Positions 10,605-22,195 of a stretch of 64,000 nt of DNA are shown one piece after another (positions within the stretch are counted from its first letter, which is position 1; the number at the start of each line of letters is the position of its first letter). The notes beneath the pieces are model-generated. The model was not told the origin of the DNA. It saw nothing but the letters and a program-made list of their open reading frames with translations, and did no database searches. Made by a program: the position numbers and the translations under genes. Source of the DNA: Hygrocybe punicea (Eukaryota > Basidiomycota > Agaricomycetes > Agaricales > Hygrophoraceae); the NCBI GenBank assembly GCA_963556145.1, contig OY744465.1, positions 1,488,001 to 1,552,000 on the forward strand, given 5' to 3'.

Positions 10605-11748
10605 TAAGGCACTGGACCATGACAAGTCACAATATAACCCTTCAAATCACTATTACAGCACTGGCAGGTATGTAGTTACTCAAGTTGCTTCACTTTTTTT
10701 GCTGGCAGCTCTGAATTGATTGTATATACAACTCTTGCATATAAAAGATCTTGACATGACAGCCTGTTGAGGCAGTAACTTTCAAAAGTTCTGAGTCTTT
10801 GAGTGGAGTGCCAAGTCAAATTCAAAGTTCTATACTGACTCAGGGTCCTGATGATATGAAACCACACATATCATGTGATGAATCTGACATCAAGCTTGCC
10901 CTAAACATTCCTGTTTCATAAGTGTTCACATTTCTCTTTTCACCCTTTTTGCTGTGTGTTCTTTTCAAAACCCAGGAACCTGCCATGCCTGTGCTTATCC
11001 CCTCTCAGGGATACCCAACTACCCAGCAGATGCACCAAGTCCATCATTACGGCTTCGCAGCTTTCCCAGGCCCTCTGTAATGATGGCCCATTTGAAAAGT
11101 CGACTGGAGTCAGAGATAGCTGACTCACTGACCTCAGGGTAAGTTCAATTCGAATCTGAATTGGTCATTACAGCTCTGAGAATATGTTACAGTTGCAATT
11201 GTAATGCCACCTGCCAAGTGCCTTGATGAGCAGGTAATGTCGAATTTGACTCCCTTTTTGTAGATACTCAAAACAAAATTTCCTATTTAGAGTCCTCCTC
11301 CCCATGTCTGTGCAGTACATTCATTTAGCTGATATGTAATAGTCCTAACTTAATTAGTATGAGACTCAGAATGTCCATGGACTGTTGGCACAAATCAAAA
11401 TAAACTGGGATTCGAACTATGAAACTAATATGTACAACACATGAAAGTTTCACAAAACCTTGGCCCATAGGTTGCTGAATACAGCAATCTATGGTTAACA
11501 CGGTAAGTTGGATTGACATGTTCAGAGGCTGGTTATAAATATATTTCATATATAGATGGACTTGAACACTGCTCAGCAGTTATGAATTCTTTTATCAATC
11601 ATTGAATCCAGGCCACGAGGACCCTCATGTGACCATGATGTGCGATTCATAGCATGCATTCCCAGCCTTCTGCATTCCCAGCCTTCTTGACCTCAATGGA
11701 TCATGATTCAGCATTCTCTCAAACTTGTTACTGCAGTCGGATATTTCT
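10605..11748. other. 1.1 kb non-coding stretch
   Basis: No ORF with a recognisable domain and no inverted or tandem repeat that I can support. Confidence 0.4.
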
Positions 11749-13260
11749 GTCACGACTAGCGGTCGTGTGATGGATCAACGGGCCAAACGGTTGCACGATG
11801 TCGGCGGTAATAGAGGTAGGGTTTTCAGGGATAAGGTTCAGGTGATGTAGTTTGGATGAAGTTTGTTACGTCTAGTACAACTGCTAGGAGTAATACAAGA
11901 GGTCAAAGTTAGGGATCTACGTGCTTCTTGCTCAACGTCTTTTATACCCTTCGTCCCCTCCCGCAGCCTCTATGAGTCGTATGAGCACCGACTCATTTTT
12001 AGTTGTCCTGTGAGTAGACGCGTCAGCCCTGCTGCGATACCCTACATTCGTCATCGCCGGAACTGCGATGCCGGCACGTTCCGTAGCTACGTGGCATCGG
12101 CTTGATGTGTCATGGGTGGGTCCGCAAGGGGACACGTCACCTCGGCGGCTTGATTCGTTGTTGTTGCTGTGTGACGTGTCGTTGCTGTGGATCGTGGGGG
12201 GTCGGAATGCCTCGAATGTTGATAGGGGGATCTCGGGGTCGATCACCCCGTGGATTCGTCATACTCCTCGGATTATTGCTGCGAGGAGGAATGCGTATAC
12301 GATAACGATAGCGATAACGGCGGCGGCGATTGACGGTGTCATGATTCGGTCTTTGACAGGTGTGGGTGGTGATGGTGAGGGTGGGGTGTCTATTGTCTTT
12401 GTGTGAATGATGGGAAGAATGGTGTCGTCTGATGGAAAGCGGGGTTTTGAACGTCTGGTCACGTGCGGGTCTTGCTGGCAGTTGCCGGTGGACCGTTCTT
12501 GGTGATAGGGTCTTCTTGGTTGTGTATAAAGCTTGGTGGTTTCTGCATGCTTGTCCTGCAGAAATGCGATGTGTCTCCACCCTTATCACCAAGTCACTTT
12601 CTTCAAGGCTTCTTCGCTCTTCTCCCCAACCCCAGTTATCAAGGTTAATTGTTATACGTTCCACCACCTTATACAACTCTCAGCTTCTGATCGGGATCTC
12701 TATTGGGCTCTGGGTCGGTGTTTCGCTTGCGGGAAGGCGAGGCATCGCACGGAGTGTTGCCTGCTGGTTAAGGTACACAAGGTCCTTTTGTGCCAGTTAC
12801 TGGCTGACCTGTACCGTGAGTGCTTTGGCTGGTGGAACATCTGGGGTCTTCTGATTGAGTCTTTATTCTAGAATTGGATGATGCGTGGAGGTCAGAGGAG
12901 TCGTCCCCCGAGATACCACCGCTAGTCACCGTGAGCTGGGGCTCATCGTCTGAGGACCTGAGGGGTCCTTCTCCGGAGCCGGTCAGGGACTTGACTTATC
13001 GTGAGTCTGGTCTCCCACTGCCATTCGGGGTAGCGTCGAGGTTTATGGTTGTTTGTCGTGCAGCGATTGAAAGGTCTTTGGAAAGGGAGGTTGAGCGGTT
13101 CCTGGATGACATGCGCGTTGGAGTGGTACCGAGGTACCACTCCGGGGGCTCACGCAGGACTCGAGGGAAAGGTCGACTGGATAGGAAGGATGGACTGACT
13201 ACTACATCTGGAAGGCTACTGACTAGGTCAAACCGTGGGAACCTGATCACGTGACTGACC
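11749..13260 (+). mobile_element. GC-rich patch, probable LTR-retroelement remnant
   Basis: Base composition rises sharply compared with both neighbours and CpG is frequent. The patch starts near TGTCACGACTAGCGGTCGTG, which resembles an LTR start, but I could not find a matching second LTR. The only coding hint is a CX2CX4HX4C zinc knuckle at about 12715-12760, followed by an acidic stretch. Treat the retroelement label as tentative. Confidence 0.35.
12683..13254 (+). pseudogene. Gag-like fragment with a zinc knuckle
   Basis: One frame reads YWALGRCFACGKARHRTECC, a CX2CX4HX4C knuckle of the type found at the end of retroelement Gag proteins, where it binds RNA. From 12874 another frame gives 126 residues rich in Ser/Pro/Glu and then Arg. 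The two are not in one frame without splicing or a shift. No protease or RT follows. It is either a Gag relic or a captured knuckle. Confidence 0.35.
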
Positions 13261-13884
13261 AGGCACAACTACTACAGCGTCCAGTTGCAAGAGTCAGGGT
13301 CGTCGGTCTCGGATGCGATTACTGTAGAATAGTGTAATCGCATCATCTGTACTTGTATCTGGTCTGATGCCCCTTCTAGGGGTTTGTGAATGTTAAAGCT
13401 TTCCCCCTGCTCCGCAGAGTGTGTGAACCGTAAGGGTTTGTCTGACAATCTGTCAAAGATCGTCATGGAAATAAGTGGTATCTGAGGAAAAATGTATGGG
13501 GGTGACGTATTTTCATGACAATTCCCACATTCGGGAGCACTCAAAGTTCATCAAAAGTGCTGCAAGAAAAGCAAAAATCACTTATCTGGCACACTTGTGA
13601 GAGTAAAACAAGCAATAGCGTCTAAAACATGCAGAGCCAACACAGTAGACTCAGACATAGCCACGACAGAGCCTTGTGCATATGATGTTGATGGCCATTT
13701 GCAGGGAGAGACTGACGCGCTAGGTCCCGAACAACAAGAATGTGCAGGGGTGTGAAGTAATGATTCCTGGACTTGGAATATCTCACATGTTACTTTTGTA
13801 GGGATCGGCTACTCTGGTGTCACCAGTGGCAGACGCTTGATTCGATGAAACAAGGCCCATAGACAACTTCTGTCTCACTTTCGT
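13261..13884. other. Non-coding stretch before the Plavaka gene
   Basis: No domain seen. It may hold the left terminal repeat of the Plavaka element and its first exon, but I could not define either. Confidence 0.35.
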
Positions 13885-15580
13885 GTGGCTTGTCTGGAGC
13901 TTCACAACAAGAAACTTAGGGATATTCTTCCAGAGGCCATTCCCCCACTATTGCCACCTGGCGTAGACAACGCTGCTCTGGTGCCATCTCCAATTTTGCG
14001 CCATCCCCTCCCTTATGAACAACAGCCTATTCCTTCCACATCACAGCTATTGCAATGCCACAGTCCTCGACTTTGCCAGGTCCTCGAAACTGCACAGAAT
14101 TATTTTGGCCTTTTCTGACGTTATGTTGCTGAAAAGTTTCCAACTCATGATCATGAAGTCAAGGTGAACACATCAATGTTGTCCAATATCATTGACATGG
14201 GCACAAATACTACACATTCATCATCTGATGTTACTCAATCATTCGGTCCATTTCCGAACAAGAGCTCATTCCAACTTGGTGATTGGTATTGGAATCATGG
14301 CGTTCAGAAGTGAAAAGAGGATTTCAAGGAACTTGTCAATATCATAGGTGCAGATGATTTCCAACCTGCCAAGGTCTGAGCAATGCAATGGGACAAAATT
14401 AATGCACAATTAGCAATCAACGACTGGGACAAGGGAGAATGGGTTGATAAGGATGCAGGATGGACATCTGTACCCATCACAATATTAGTACCTTTCACTG
14501 CTTTACCAACAATCTAGGGATTAGGGACTATGTGGTCTCCAACTTCCATTATCGCCCTTTAGTATCTGTCATCAAGGAGAAGCTTGCAAAGCAATGTGAT
14601 CACCCACACTTCCACTATGAACCTTATGAGCTGCTTTGGCAGCCCCCTGGCAATGGGAATGAAGTCCATGTGCACCACGAATTATACACATTGCCAGCAT
14701 TCATTGATGCCCATAATGAGCTGCAGAATTCTCCATATGAAACTGGCTGTGACCTCCCACATGTAATTGTCGCACTGATGTTCTGGTCGGATGCAACCCA
14801 TTTGACGACATTCGGAAACACAACACTTTGGCCCTTGTACATGTTTTTTTGGAAATGAGTCAAAATATTGATGATGTAAGCCATCATGCAATGTTTGCGA
14901 ACATGTTGCCTATTTTGAGAAGGTAAGCATTCCATGCTACACTGTTCCACGTCACTGTGGTATGGATGATCGTGTAGTTGCTAGATTCATTTAAGGACTT
15001 CACAAAACAGCATACTGGCAACAAGAAGATGAAACACGCATTCATGACTCACTGTCACCATGAGTTAATTCATGCTCAGTGGAGAATCCTCCTCGATGAA
15101 GATTTTTGGGATGCTTATGAACATGGAATTGTGATCGAGTGTTGCGATGGGGTTTTGCGCAGGTTCTATCCTCGCATTTTCACTTATTCAGCAGACTATT
15201 CAGAGAAGTAAGGCTTGAAGTTTGGTTTCTTGTATCTGTCTAACTTTGTTTCAAGAATCCTCTTCACTAGCATCTGAAACAAGGGCAACTTCCCATGTCC
15301 TCATTGTACAACTCCACTGAAAAGCACACATCTCGCAGGCACAAAAGGAGATCAAGCCAGGTGAGTTAAGTTAGCTTGTGTCGATGACCAACATTGCCAA
15401 TACAAGGTACTTCAAGCTCGAAAAGCCATCTATGAGCGAAACTTTGCCGTTGACAGTGGCCCTGTGGAGCGGCTCCCCAAAACTCAATCTCTTGTTCCCA
15501 CTTGTGTAGGTTAACATACATGTATTGTTGCTTGATAGCTGCTCAAATGTCTGTTGTAGAATGCTTTTTCAGAGCAACTC
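13885..15580 (+). pseudogene. Plavaka-type transposase, N-terminal two thirds
   Basis: Frames on the plus strand give the ordered blocks of agaricomycete Plavaka (CACTA-like) transposases: NYFGLF...RYVAEKFPTHD (about 14095), a GDWYWNHG block (14280), HYEPYELLWQPP with VHHELYTLPAFIDA (about 14620-14710), a LMFWSDATHLTTFGN block (14775-14820), and AYEHGIVIECCDGVLRRFYP with IFTYSADYSEK (15115-15210). Probable introns include one from about 15209. Several TGA codons break the frame, including 15275-15277, where the family usually has Arg in an I-R-x-K-G motif. The gene continues at 36960 after a 21.4-kb insertion that falls inside NAFSEQL. Confidence 0.82.
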
Positions 15581-16131
15581 CACAGGGTGCACAGTAGCAT
15601 ACCATGTCACACAGTATCTTGAAAGTACTTGACAAGTATACTAAATATCATTACCAGAACTTTCAGCATGGTATTGTAACAGTATTCAGATATAAACTAC
15701 AATACTTGTGCTCAAATTCATCTGAAAGTATGAAGGAAAATGAGACTTATACCTTTTCAATAACATCAAGCCTTTTGTTTCACTACTTTTACTGTATTTA
15801 CAGCAAAGTGCTGTATAGTTTGGATAGAATACTTGCAGCCTAAGATGAATCAAAGTATTAAACCAGTAAGGAAGTTGGGGCACTTTTACTATTAGGATAC
15901 CTTTTGAATCCTATCAAGATACAGGATGAAATAATATAGTACTGTTGCCATATTTTGGATTTAAGATACTTTGTCAATACTTTTAAGATACTGTTTCAAT
16001 ACATTTAAGATACTGTGTCAATACTTTTAAGATACTATTTCAATACTTTTAAGGTACTCTTTCAATGCATCTAAGATACTGTTTCAATACTCTTAAAGAA
16101 CTTTGCAAAATAGTATAGTACTGCTTCAATA
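15581..16131 (+). repeat. Left 551-bp inverted arm
   Basis: This is the inverted copy of 36409-36959. The arm contains a degenerate internal repeat, about 30 bp per unit, built on 'agatactgtttcaatactttta'-like words shortened here as GATACTGTTTCAATAC. A 79-residue ORF in the arm is identical in both copies but is not convincing as a gene. Confidence 0.9.
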
Positions 16132-16180
16132 CTAGTGGGGTGTGGGCCATTGCTTTGCATGGCATATTACTCGTCCCTCC
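16132..16180 (-). other. Helitron 3' terminus with hairpin
   Basis: On the plus strand CTAG is followed after about 10 bases by GCCAT, an 8-nt loop and ATGGC. On the minus strand this is a hairpin some 10 nt before a CTAG end, with T as the next flanking base. This is the standard layout of a Helitron 3' end. Confidence 0.7.
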
Positions 16181-16203
16181 TTTTTTTAGCAGGAGAACAA
16201 ATA

Positions 16204-17014
16204 TTAAGATTGAGCATATATAAACAGTACAGCATTATTACCATTACATGAAAATAAATTAATATTTGAAAAGTTATCTATATCACCTTCATTAATGCAA
16301 ATTGATCTGGTTGATATACCATCATGAAACCATACCATACTGTTGATGAATATGCGGGCAGTAAAATGTGCATCACCAAAGTACACAATTCCTCTCAATG
16401 TGTAAGCAGTGGATATGTCATCTATTGACAAGTTTATAACTTGACTAATTATTAAATTCTCAATAGAGTCAACTGTAAACATGATTAGAGGTGGAATTTT
16501 GTTAAATGCAATAAATTTAGTAATCTCTCCCCAACACAATTGACATTTGTGCCGTTGTCTATTAACTATGATTTGAGCAAGACATGTTGAGATGGTTCCA
16601 GAAAATGAATATGAACAATGAAAGATGGCATCACATCTATCATTTTCCAGAATGGTTATGTTTTCACAATTGATACATTTAAGACAAGTTGAAGTCATTG
16701 GTTCATTTGCTTTCATTATATAATGGGCCAAATCACTTATGGCAATGCCAACTTGACCATAAGGAAATATTTCGGGTTTATCTTGATGCAATAAATGTCT
16801 GATTGTATTTCTAACTGTTTCTAAATCTGTTGTGTGATTCTTGGATCGTTTGAATCCTAAGCTCAAAATCTTTAATATTTCATTGATGCTATTGAATCTT
16901 TTTTTCCAACTTGATGGATCTTCATTCCGTATTGCTAGTAATATTGTAAAGAGTGAATCATAAGCACAGCTCCAATCTTGTGCATCCCATATAAACCCTT
17001 TTGGTTCATTTAAT
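16204..17014 (-). pseudogene. C19-like (USP) cysteine peptidase domain at the C-terminus of the Helitron protein
   Basis: Read from about 17036, the frame gives FIWDAQDWSCAYDSLFTIL, the Cys box of ubiquitin-specific-protease-like domains. A Zn-ribbon-like pair follows (CLKCINC...), then CQLCWGE, and near the end YFGDAHFTARIFI and VWFHDGIS, which supply the catalytic His and Asp. The ATG at 16866 lies after the Cys box, so the true frame must start upstream. This frame joins the helicase ORF through an 8-T run on the plus strand (17037-17044; A8 on the coding strand): a one-base slip would make one polyprotein. USP-type enzymes cleave ubiquitin; a role in transposition is not established. The fold call rests on motifs only. 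Confidence 0.65.
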
Positions 17015-20000
17015 TCAATAGTACTTGTTTGTCGTCTTTTTTTTCACAATGGAAGATGAACTTACAACTTGTTGTAATTTTCGTTTTTTATTTTGCAATA
17101 CATTGGCTGTGGAATTTTTATGAGTGACAGTGATTGGAACAGTTCCTTTTGCAGGAACAAAGTTGAGGTTTCTGAAATCTGCCTTTTGATTTTTGTTCAT
17201 AGGTTTAATTAATTGCCATGGAGAGGGCTGTGTTGTGTATTGATTTAGTTGCTCCATGGCTTTCCATGCAATAGCATGAGGAATGTTTTTTGGAATATAT
17301 GACTTTCCTTTCCATTTTCTAAATTGATCAATGATAGAATTTCGCTGATCTCCCTTGACATGGTCTGGTAAGAGTCCTTGATATTTCAGTTTGGTAATCT
17401 CATCAAGCAGTTCTAATTCTCTGAATTCTTGCCTGAGATATCTAGAAGCACCACCTGTAATTACTTTAGGATCAAAGCCTTGCATGATGATAGTTCCTGC
17501 TGCAGAAGCACTTCTTGATAAGCAAGTATAATAGGATTGGTGGTTTCTACAACTACTGAGGTCAACTACATTGTTAGGACGAGTACGTCCTTGACATGCA
17601 TAATCAGTCATTGCAAAATTAGGTAGTACCAACACTTGTTCTCTTGACAAAGATATCACATCATCATTGGGTAATGAGCACATGGTGGAAGTGACATGTT
17701 TTGTAATCGGCACCACATTTTCAGGAAGTCCTTCTATGTTAATTTTTTTTGGAGGATTCAATAATCTGACAAATAAAGTGTCCAGTACAGTTTGTTGCTC
17801 AGGACCTATTGCACTCTGCCAACCCACAACTATGCCCTCTGCTCCTTTGGTAATGCAGCACTCCGTTGCATCATTGTTTCTCAGCATCACTGGCATGCCT
17901 ACACATAAGTCCAATCTTCCTGGTATATGATCAGAGGATGATGCATGTGGTTGGCTCCAAAGTAGCTTTCGGAGTGAGGGTTCCAATATCTTTGTGTGTC
18001 GAATAGGATCCAAAATTGTTGACATGTGATGAGATTTTCTTTTGCTATTGGAACTAGTAGGATCATTCCATCTGTCTATGGAATAGAATGATGTTAATGG
18101 TCTCCTATTTTCAGCAGCAAAACGTTGAATACCAAGTTCATTGATTTTGTCTTTTTGTGCATTCAATGCAGTTATAACTGACACATTCCTGAATTTCTTT
18201 TGGGCTAATTTTGGATCATTTGGACTTTTTCCTGCAACACGAGTACGAAGAAATGCGATATCATTGGGAGTACATGCTTTATATCTCATGTTTTCCAAAG
18301 CAAGCCTCAGTTGGACATCTTCTTCTGACTGATTGGTTTGTCTCATATTTTCACGTAATATAACAACTGTTGTTATTTGATGCCAAAGAGCTTTGCCTAT
18401 AGCCGCTTCCTGATTTGCTATAGTTTGACTGGAATTGATTTGGACACCAACGGTTCCAGAGTATAAAGAAGCACCACTCATAGCTGGTGGAAGTTGGCCA
18501 AAATCTCCTGCAAATATCATATTAATGCCACCAAAGGGTTCATCATAAACACCACGTGCTTTTGCACACTGAGCACTGATTTTGTACATATCTCTGCAAG
18601 ATAACATTGACACCTCATCAATGAAAATGTAATCCACACCATCAAGATTGGCACAGACTTGTGCAAGGGAACGAGATGATCCTCCCTGATTAATTCCAAG
18701 AATGGAGTGATATGTGGATCCATTTACAAGGGCAGCAGCACCACCGGTTGGTGCAAGAACCACAAATCGATGATTTTCGTTGTGTTTACCAAAAAAACTA
18801 GTCAATGCTTTGATGACTTGTGATTTCCCTGTGCCTGCCATTCCACCAAGATACATGCATAGCTTATCAGAACTATTAATCAACGTAGAGTGATTGGCAA
18901 TGATATGAAATGCTCTCTTTTGGTCAGTGTTCAACTTGTAATCATTGATAGTTATATCAATAAGATGACGATCAGCTCTGTTTGCAGGAATAAACATATG
19001 GTTGATGTATGCTGCATCCACTATCTTGACATCATTATATTGAAAATTTGCCAATTTATCTATGGTTGCTGTGTTTGTTGGTAAATTTTTATTTCTGTCA
19101 TCGATGATTTCTTTTTTCTTTGCAAGGACTGCAGCTCTCCAAAATTTTGCTGATTGTACTACAGGTGGTTCTATAGGTATCAAAGGTCCTATATCTGGGG
19201 TACCATCAATACAATCATCGAGCCATCCTGACCTTTTCAAAGTTCTTTCAGCTATTAGCATTTGATCTTTCCTCTTTTGTCCTTTTTGACCAAGTTTCAG
19301 GAGTATTTCTGTGTCATTATTGTCTTCATCAATGTTGTTGTTGAAGTCATTGCCGTTAAATGCAAATTCAGCATTGTGCATGTCATCCAGTTCATCAAGA
19401 CCGTTTGAGGTCACCCATGAATACCTTATATCTGCAGTATTATTCTTCTGACGTTTAGCAGAGAAATCATCTCTTGCATCCAAACACTCATACCGCAGAC
19501 CAAAGTATTTCATGATCTTGAGCTCTCTTTTAGAAAACTCATGGTCTACAAAAGCATTATCCCATGTTTGTAATTTACATTTGAGTTCTTTGCCACTTCT
19601 CCATGGCTTGAAAAACATTAACATTGTACAACAATAATATTCTCGATCACCATGGTCAGCCCTTGGCAAAGTGTTTGGAATAAAATTAGGAACTATGAAG
19701 GGATCATTCCCTTTCATTTTGGCATGGTGGGTAAGATATTGTGGATGATTGGGATGTAAAGTATAATCATTTTCAAATTTTGTCAATTTATTAAGATCAA
19801 CTTCATTTGTTTTATCAACTATTTCTGGGCCTGCATTTTTATTCAAACTATCAGGTTTTAGAATTTCATCTATCTCCATGACTATATCATTATCAACGAC
19901 ATCAGACAAGTTGTCATCACTGGAATAGTCAACATTAGTAGGTTCAGTGCAAGAGTCAGACAAATCATCACAGCCTAGATTGTCAAAAATTTGGTTTTGC

Positions 20001-20557
20001 ACTGGTTCTCTTCTGGCCCTTTTGGTCTTTGTTTTGGTGCGTCTTTTCTTTGGTTCCATAGTGGCAAGACGTATCCAGTCATACAGTGATACATTATCAT
20101 ACAAGGCTGGTCTGAACATATAATTATTTATTTTGGAAAGTCCAATGTATGCGCCATTATTCTTACCAATAACAACCTTTTGTGCATTATCTTGCTCTTC
20201 ACATATATTGGGAATTTCTTCATCAGACCATGCACTGATAACCTCTTTAACATAAGATCTCCAAAAGAATGGCACGAATTTATGACTGGTGTAGTGATCA
20301 GGATTTCCAAGCACATATAATGAAGCCATTGGAGCACCAATTTCCATTTTGGAGGTGAGTGAATTGACTATTTGTGTAAACAGTTTTCTGACTTTGTCTT
20401 TTCTTTTCAGGTCGCCACCAATCATTTCGGAATTCTTATCAAAAATACTTTTTATCACTTCAAAAATGCTATAGGTCTTCAAGGAGAATTTTGTAATATA
20501 ATCTGTTATGTATGCAACTATGGCCTTTATAGCAGTACCTGATAATAAGCTGGTCAC
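17015..20557 (-). CDS. Helitron Rep C-terminus (Y2) and PIF1-type helicase
   Basis: A long open frame of 1180 residues. Residues 16 and 20 form the YxxxY pair (VAYITDYITK), the catalytic tyrosines of Helitron Rep that cut and join DNA strands. The helicase has Walker A GMAGTGKSQ at about residue 570, Walker B YIFIDEVSML at about 640, FAGDFGQLPP, LCVGMPVMLRNN, TDYACQGRTRP and YTCLSRSAS, all in PIF1/RecD order. An acidic segment lies near 200-240. The start at 20557 is not real: the upstream HUH frame is in the same register and separated only by TGA (20570-20572). In the family an Arg codon usually sits there, so the full protein began further upstream. Confidence 0.9.
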   Translation of the reverse strand: MTSLLSGTAIKAIVAYITDYITKFSLKTYSIFEVIKSIFDKNSEMIGGDLKRKDKVRKLFTQIVNSLTSKMEIGAPMASLYVLGNPDHYTSHKFVPFFWRSYVKEVISAWSDEEIPNICEEQDNAQKVVIGKNNGAYIGLSKINNYMFRPALYDNVSLYDWIRLATMEPKKRRTKTKTKRARREPVQNQIFDNLGCDDLSDSCTEPTNVDYSSDDNLSDVVDNDIVMEIDEILKPDSLNKNAGPEIVDKTNEVDLNKLTKFENDYTLHPNHPQYLTHHAKMKGNDPFIVPNFIPNTLPRADHGDREYYCCTMLMFFKPWRSGKELKCKLQTWDNAFVDHEFSKRELKIMKYFGLRYECLDARDDFSAKRQKNNTADIRYSWVTSNGLDELDDMHNAEFAFNGNDFNNNIDEDNNDTEILLKLGQKGQKRKDQMLIAERTLKRSGWLDDCIDGTPDIGPLIPIEPPVVQSAKFWRAAVLAKKKEIIDDRNKNLPTNTATIDKLANFQYNDVKIVDAAYINHMFIPANRADRHLIDITINDYKLNTDQKRAFHIIANHSTLINSSDKLCMYLGGMAGTGKSQVIKALTSFFGKHNENHRFVVLAPTGGAAALVNGSTYHSILGINQGGSSRSLAQVCANLDGVDYIFIDEVSMLSCRDMYKISAQCAKARGVYDEPFGGINMIFAGDFGQLPPAMSGASLYSGTVGVQINSSQTIANQEAAIGKALWHQITTVVILRENMRQTNQSEEDVQLRLALENMRYKACTPNDIAFLRTRVAGKSPNDPKLAQKKFRNVSVITALNAQKDKINELGIQRFAAENRRPLTSFYSIDRWNDPTSSNSKRKSHHMSTILDPIRHTKILEPSLRKLLWSQPHASSSDHIPGRLDLCVGMPVMLRNNDATECCITKGAEGIVVGWQSAIGPEQQTVLDTLFVRLLNPPKKINIEGLPENVVPITKHVTSTMCSLPNDDVISLSREQVLVLPNFAMTDYACQGRTRPNNVVDLSSCRNHQSYYTCLSRSASAAGTIIMQGFDPKVITGGASRYLRQEFRELELLDEITKLKYQGLLPDHVKGDQRNSIIDQFRKWKGKSYIPKNIPHAIAWKAMEQLNQYTTQPSPWQLIKPMNKNQKADFRNLNFVPAKGTVPITVTHKNSTANVLQNKKRKLQQVVSSSSIVKKKTTNKYY

Positions 20558-20569
20558 ATCAGAATTGCA

Positions 20570-21607
20570 TCATAGCATATATGTAACTTCAGGTGTCACC
20601 GTGTTCATCCAAGGTTCACCATGCTTGAGGTTGAGAGCACCAGTGTTAGGTTCTACAAAGGTTTGTTGAAAGATATCACGGGGAAATCGTCGTTTACATT
20701 CACCTTTCGAATTAAGACAATATGGCTTTTTTTTGCCATCATGCCTGTTATGTACATTTAATCGCAATAAAAGATCATCTACAACATCTTGAAACCTTTG
20801 CCACCATGTTGATCTTTTGTTGTGATATTGACAATTCATGGAACAATTATATGATGGTGGATCTGGCATGACACATGTTGGTTGTTGATATTCAGGTTTT
20901 GACATTGTCTGTTCCATTTTCTGTGATACCTCATCTTTAGAACCTGTCATGAATTGTCCTACACACAAACTTTCCAAGTATTCCACTAATCTTTTCTGAA
21001 AGTCAGAATTTTCACCCATAATTTTGTCACGTATTTCCTGAGGTGTAAGGCATCCCTTTATCCACAACAGCATATGAAGATGCAAGGTAAGACGTCCTTG
21101 TTCCTCTACCGTTGCATAATAACCTGATGTGTTTCCATACAGGCCAGGGTGAGATTCATTTATTCCTAATATATGTTTGATGAACATTTCAGTAGTAAAG
21201 TGAAAGAAGCGGGCTCCAGCAACTGGATTGTTTGCAATTAGTTTGTAACAATCCTGGGGTAGATGTAGTTTAGGATAAAACTTTTCTTTGTTGTCAGCAT
21301 AATATAAGCATAGTGGGTGATTGATGTCTGCAGGTGCAAAAGTGATAAACCAAGTTGGAGCACCAATATAGGATATCAGAGACCAAATCTCATTTCGCAT
21401 GTATTTCTTGTTAGTAATTGAACCTTTGACCTGACCAGCTACGTGATCCAGATCAGAAATGAGTTTATAGCATGCTTTCTCTTCCGATGTATCTGGTTTG
21501 ACTCTATCACCTCTAGACAATCTTTTAGAGAGGTCATCCAAAACAGCTGTATTGATATTCATCAGGTGATCTGCAATATCGTTGAAATTATGTTTGTTAG
21601 TCAACAA
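20570..21607 (-). pseudogene. Helitron Rep HUH domain segment
   Basis: The segment is in the same frame as its neighbours and bounded by in-frame stops (TAA at 21641-21643 upstream, TGA at 20570-20572 downstream). It contains the Helitron-like N-terminal domain: a GAPTWFITFAPADI block, then GRLTLHLHMLLWIKG near residue 170, with the two metal-binding His of the HUH motif. A Cys/His group (YNCSMNCQYHNK, PYCLNSKGECKRRFP) follows. The Rep domain nicks single-stranded DNA at the element ends. The catalytic Tyr pair lies just past the TGA, so as read the active site is cut in two. Confidence 0.88.
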
Positions 21608-21640
21608 ATATCCTCCGGTTGTACTGTCTTTGATTTGTTC

Positions 21641-22186
21641 TTAATTGAATGCAATCAATGGAAAATAGGGATCGGTTTGAAATCTTTTGTCATGGTACAT
21701 CAGGAGATGTCTTTTGTGCATCATATCACTGATGCTTAAAACATCCTTGTCCATGCTGCTAATACCACCCAAGCCATATGGAAATAGGCAGGGGAACATC
21801 ATAAGATATAATTGAGGATTATTAAAGAATGATTCTGGATTTCTAGCATGGCTTATGGCAAGAACACCACCATGGTCATCTATCAAGTGCTTGGTGGCTC
21901 TAGCTATTAATGCTTTTGGACTTGTAATATCTAGATCTTCGCCAGTTACACCACTAACAACAAAGGGACAAGGCCCATCTTCAACACCATCTTCCTCTTC
22001 ATTGTCAAATGCACTAGTGGCTTCCGGTTCCTTATTTGTGTCTGCTGGTCGATATGCAACCACAACAGGAATTCCATGATCTGGATATTGTGCTAGATTT
22101 TCATAGGAGATATCTAAATCATAGTAATCCATGTGGTTCAATTTCAGCCATTCTAAAGCTGCTAAAACTCGCCTTCGGCGAACCAA
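21641..22186 (-). pseudogene. Helitron protein segment between DUF6570-like and HUH regions
   Basis: The segment is in frame with the pieces on both sides. It starts just after a TGA at 22196-22198 (TGA replaces an expected codon before TPLLVRRRR) and ends at a TAA. Typical blocks are WLKLNHMDYYDLDISYENL and YLMMFPCLFPYGLGGI, which precede the HUH domain in fungal Helitron proteins. There is no independent function; it is part of the same broken polyprotein. Confidence 0.85.
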
Positions 22187-22195
22187 TAAAGGCGT

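Noticed and set aside
12137..12676. 179-residue minus-strand ORF in the GC-rich patch
   Set aside because: Composition (His/Arg/Ser-rich, repeats of R-Y) and overlap with plus-strand frames suggest a chance ORF in GC-rich DNA.
15604..15843. 79-residue ORF in each 551-bp arm
   Set aside because: Identity between copies follows from the inverted repeat; the sequence has no recognisable motif and sits in internal DNA repeats.
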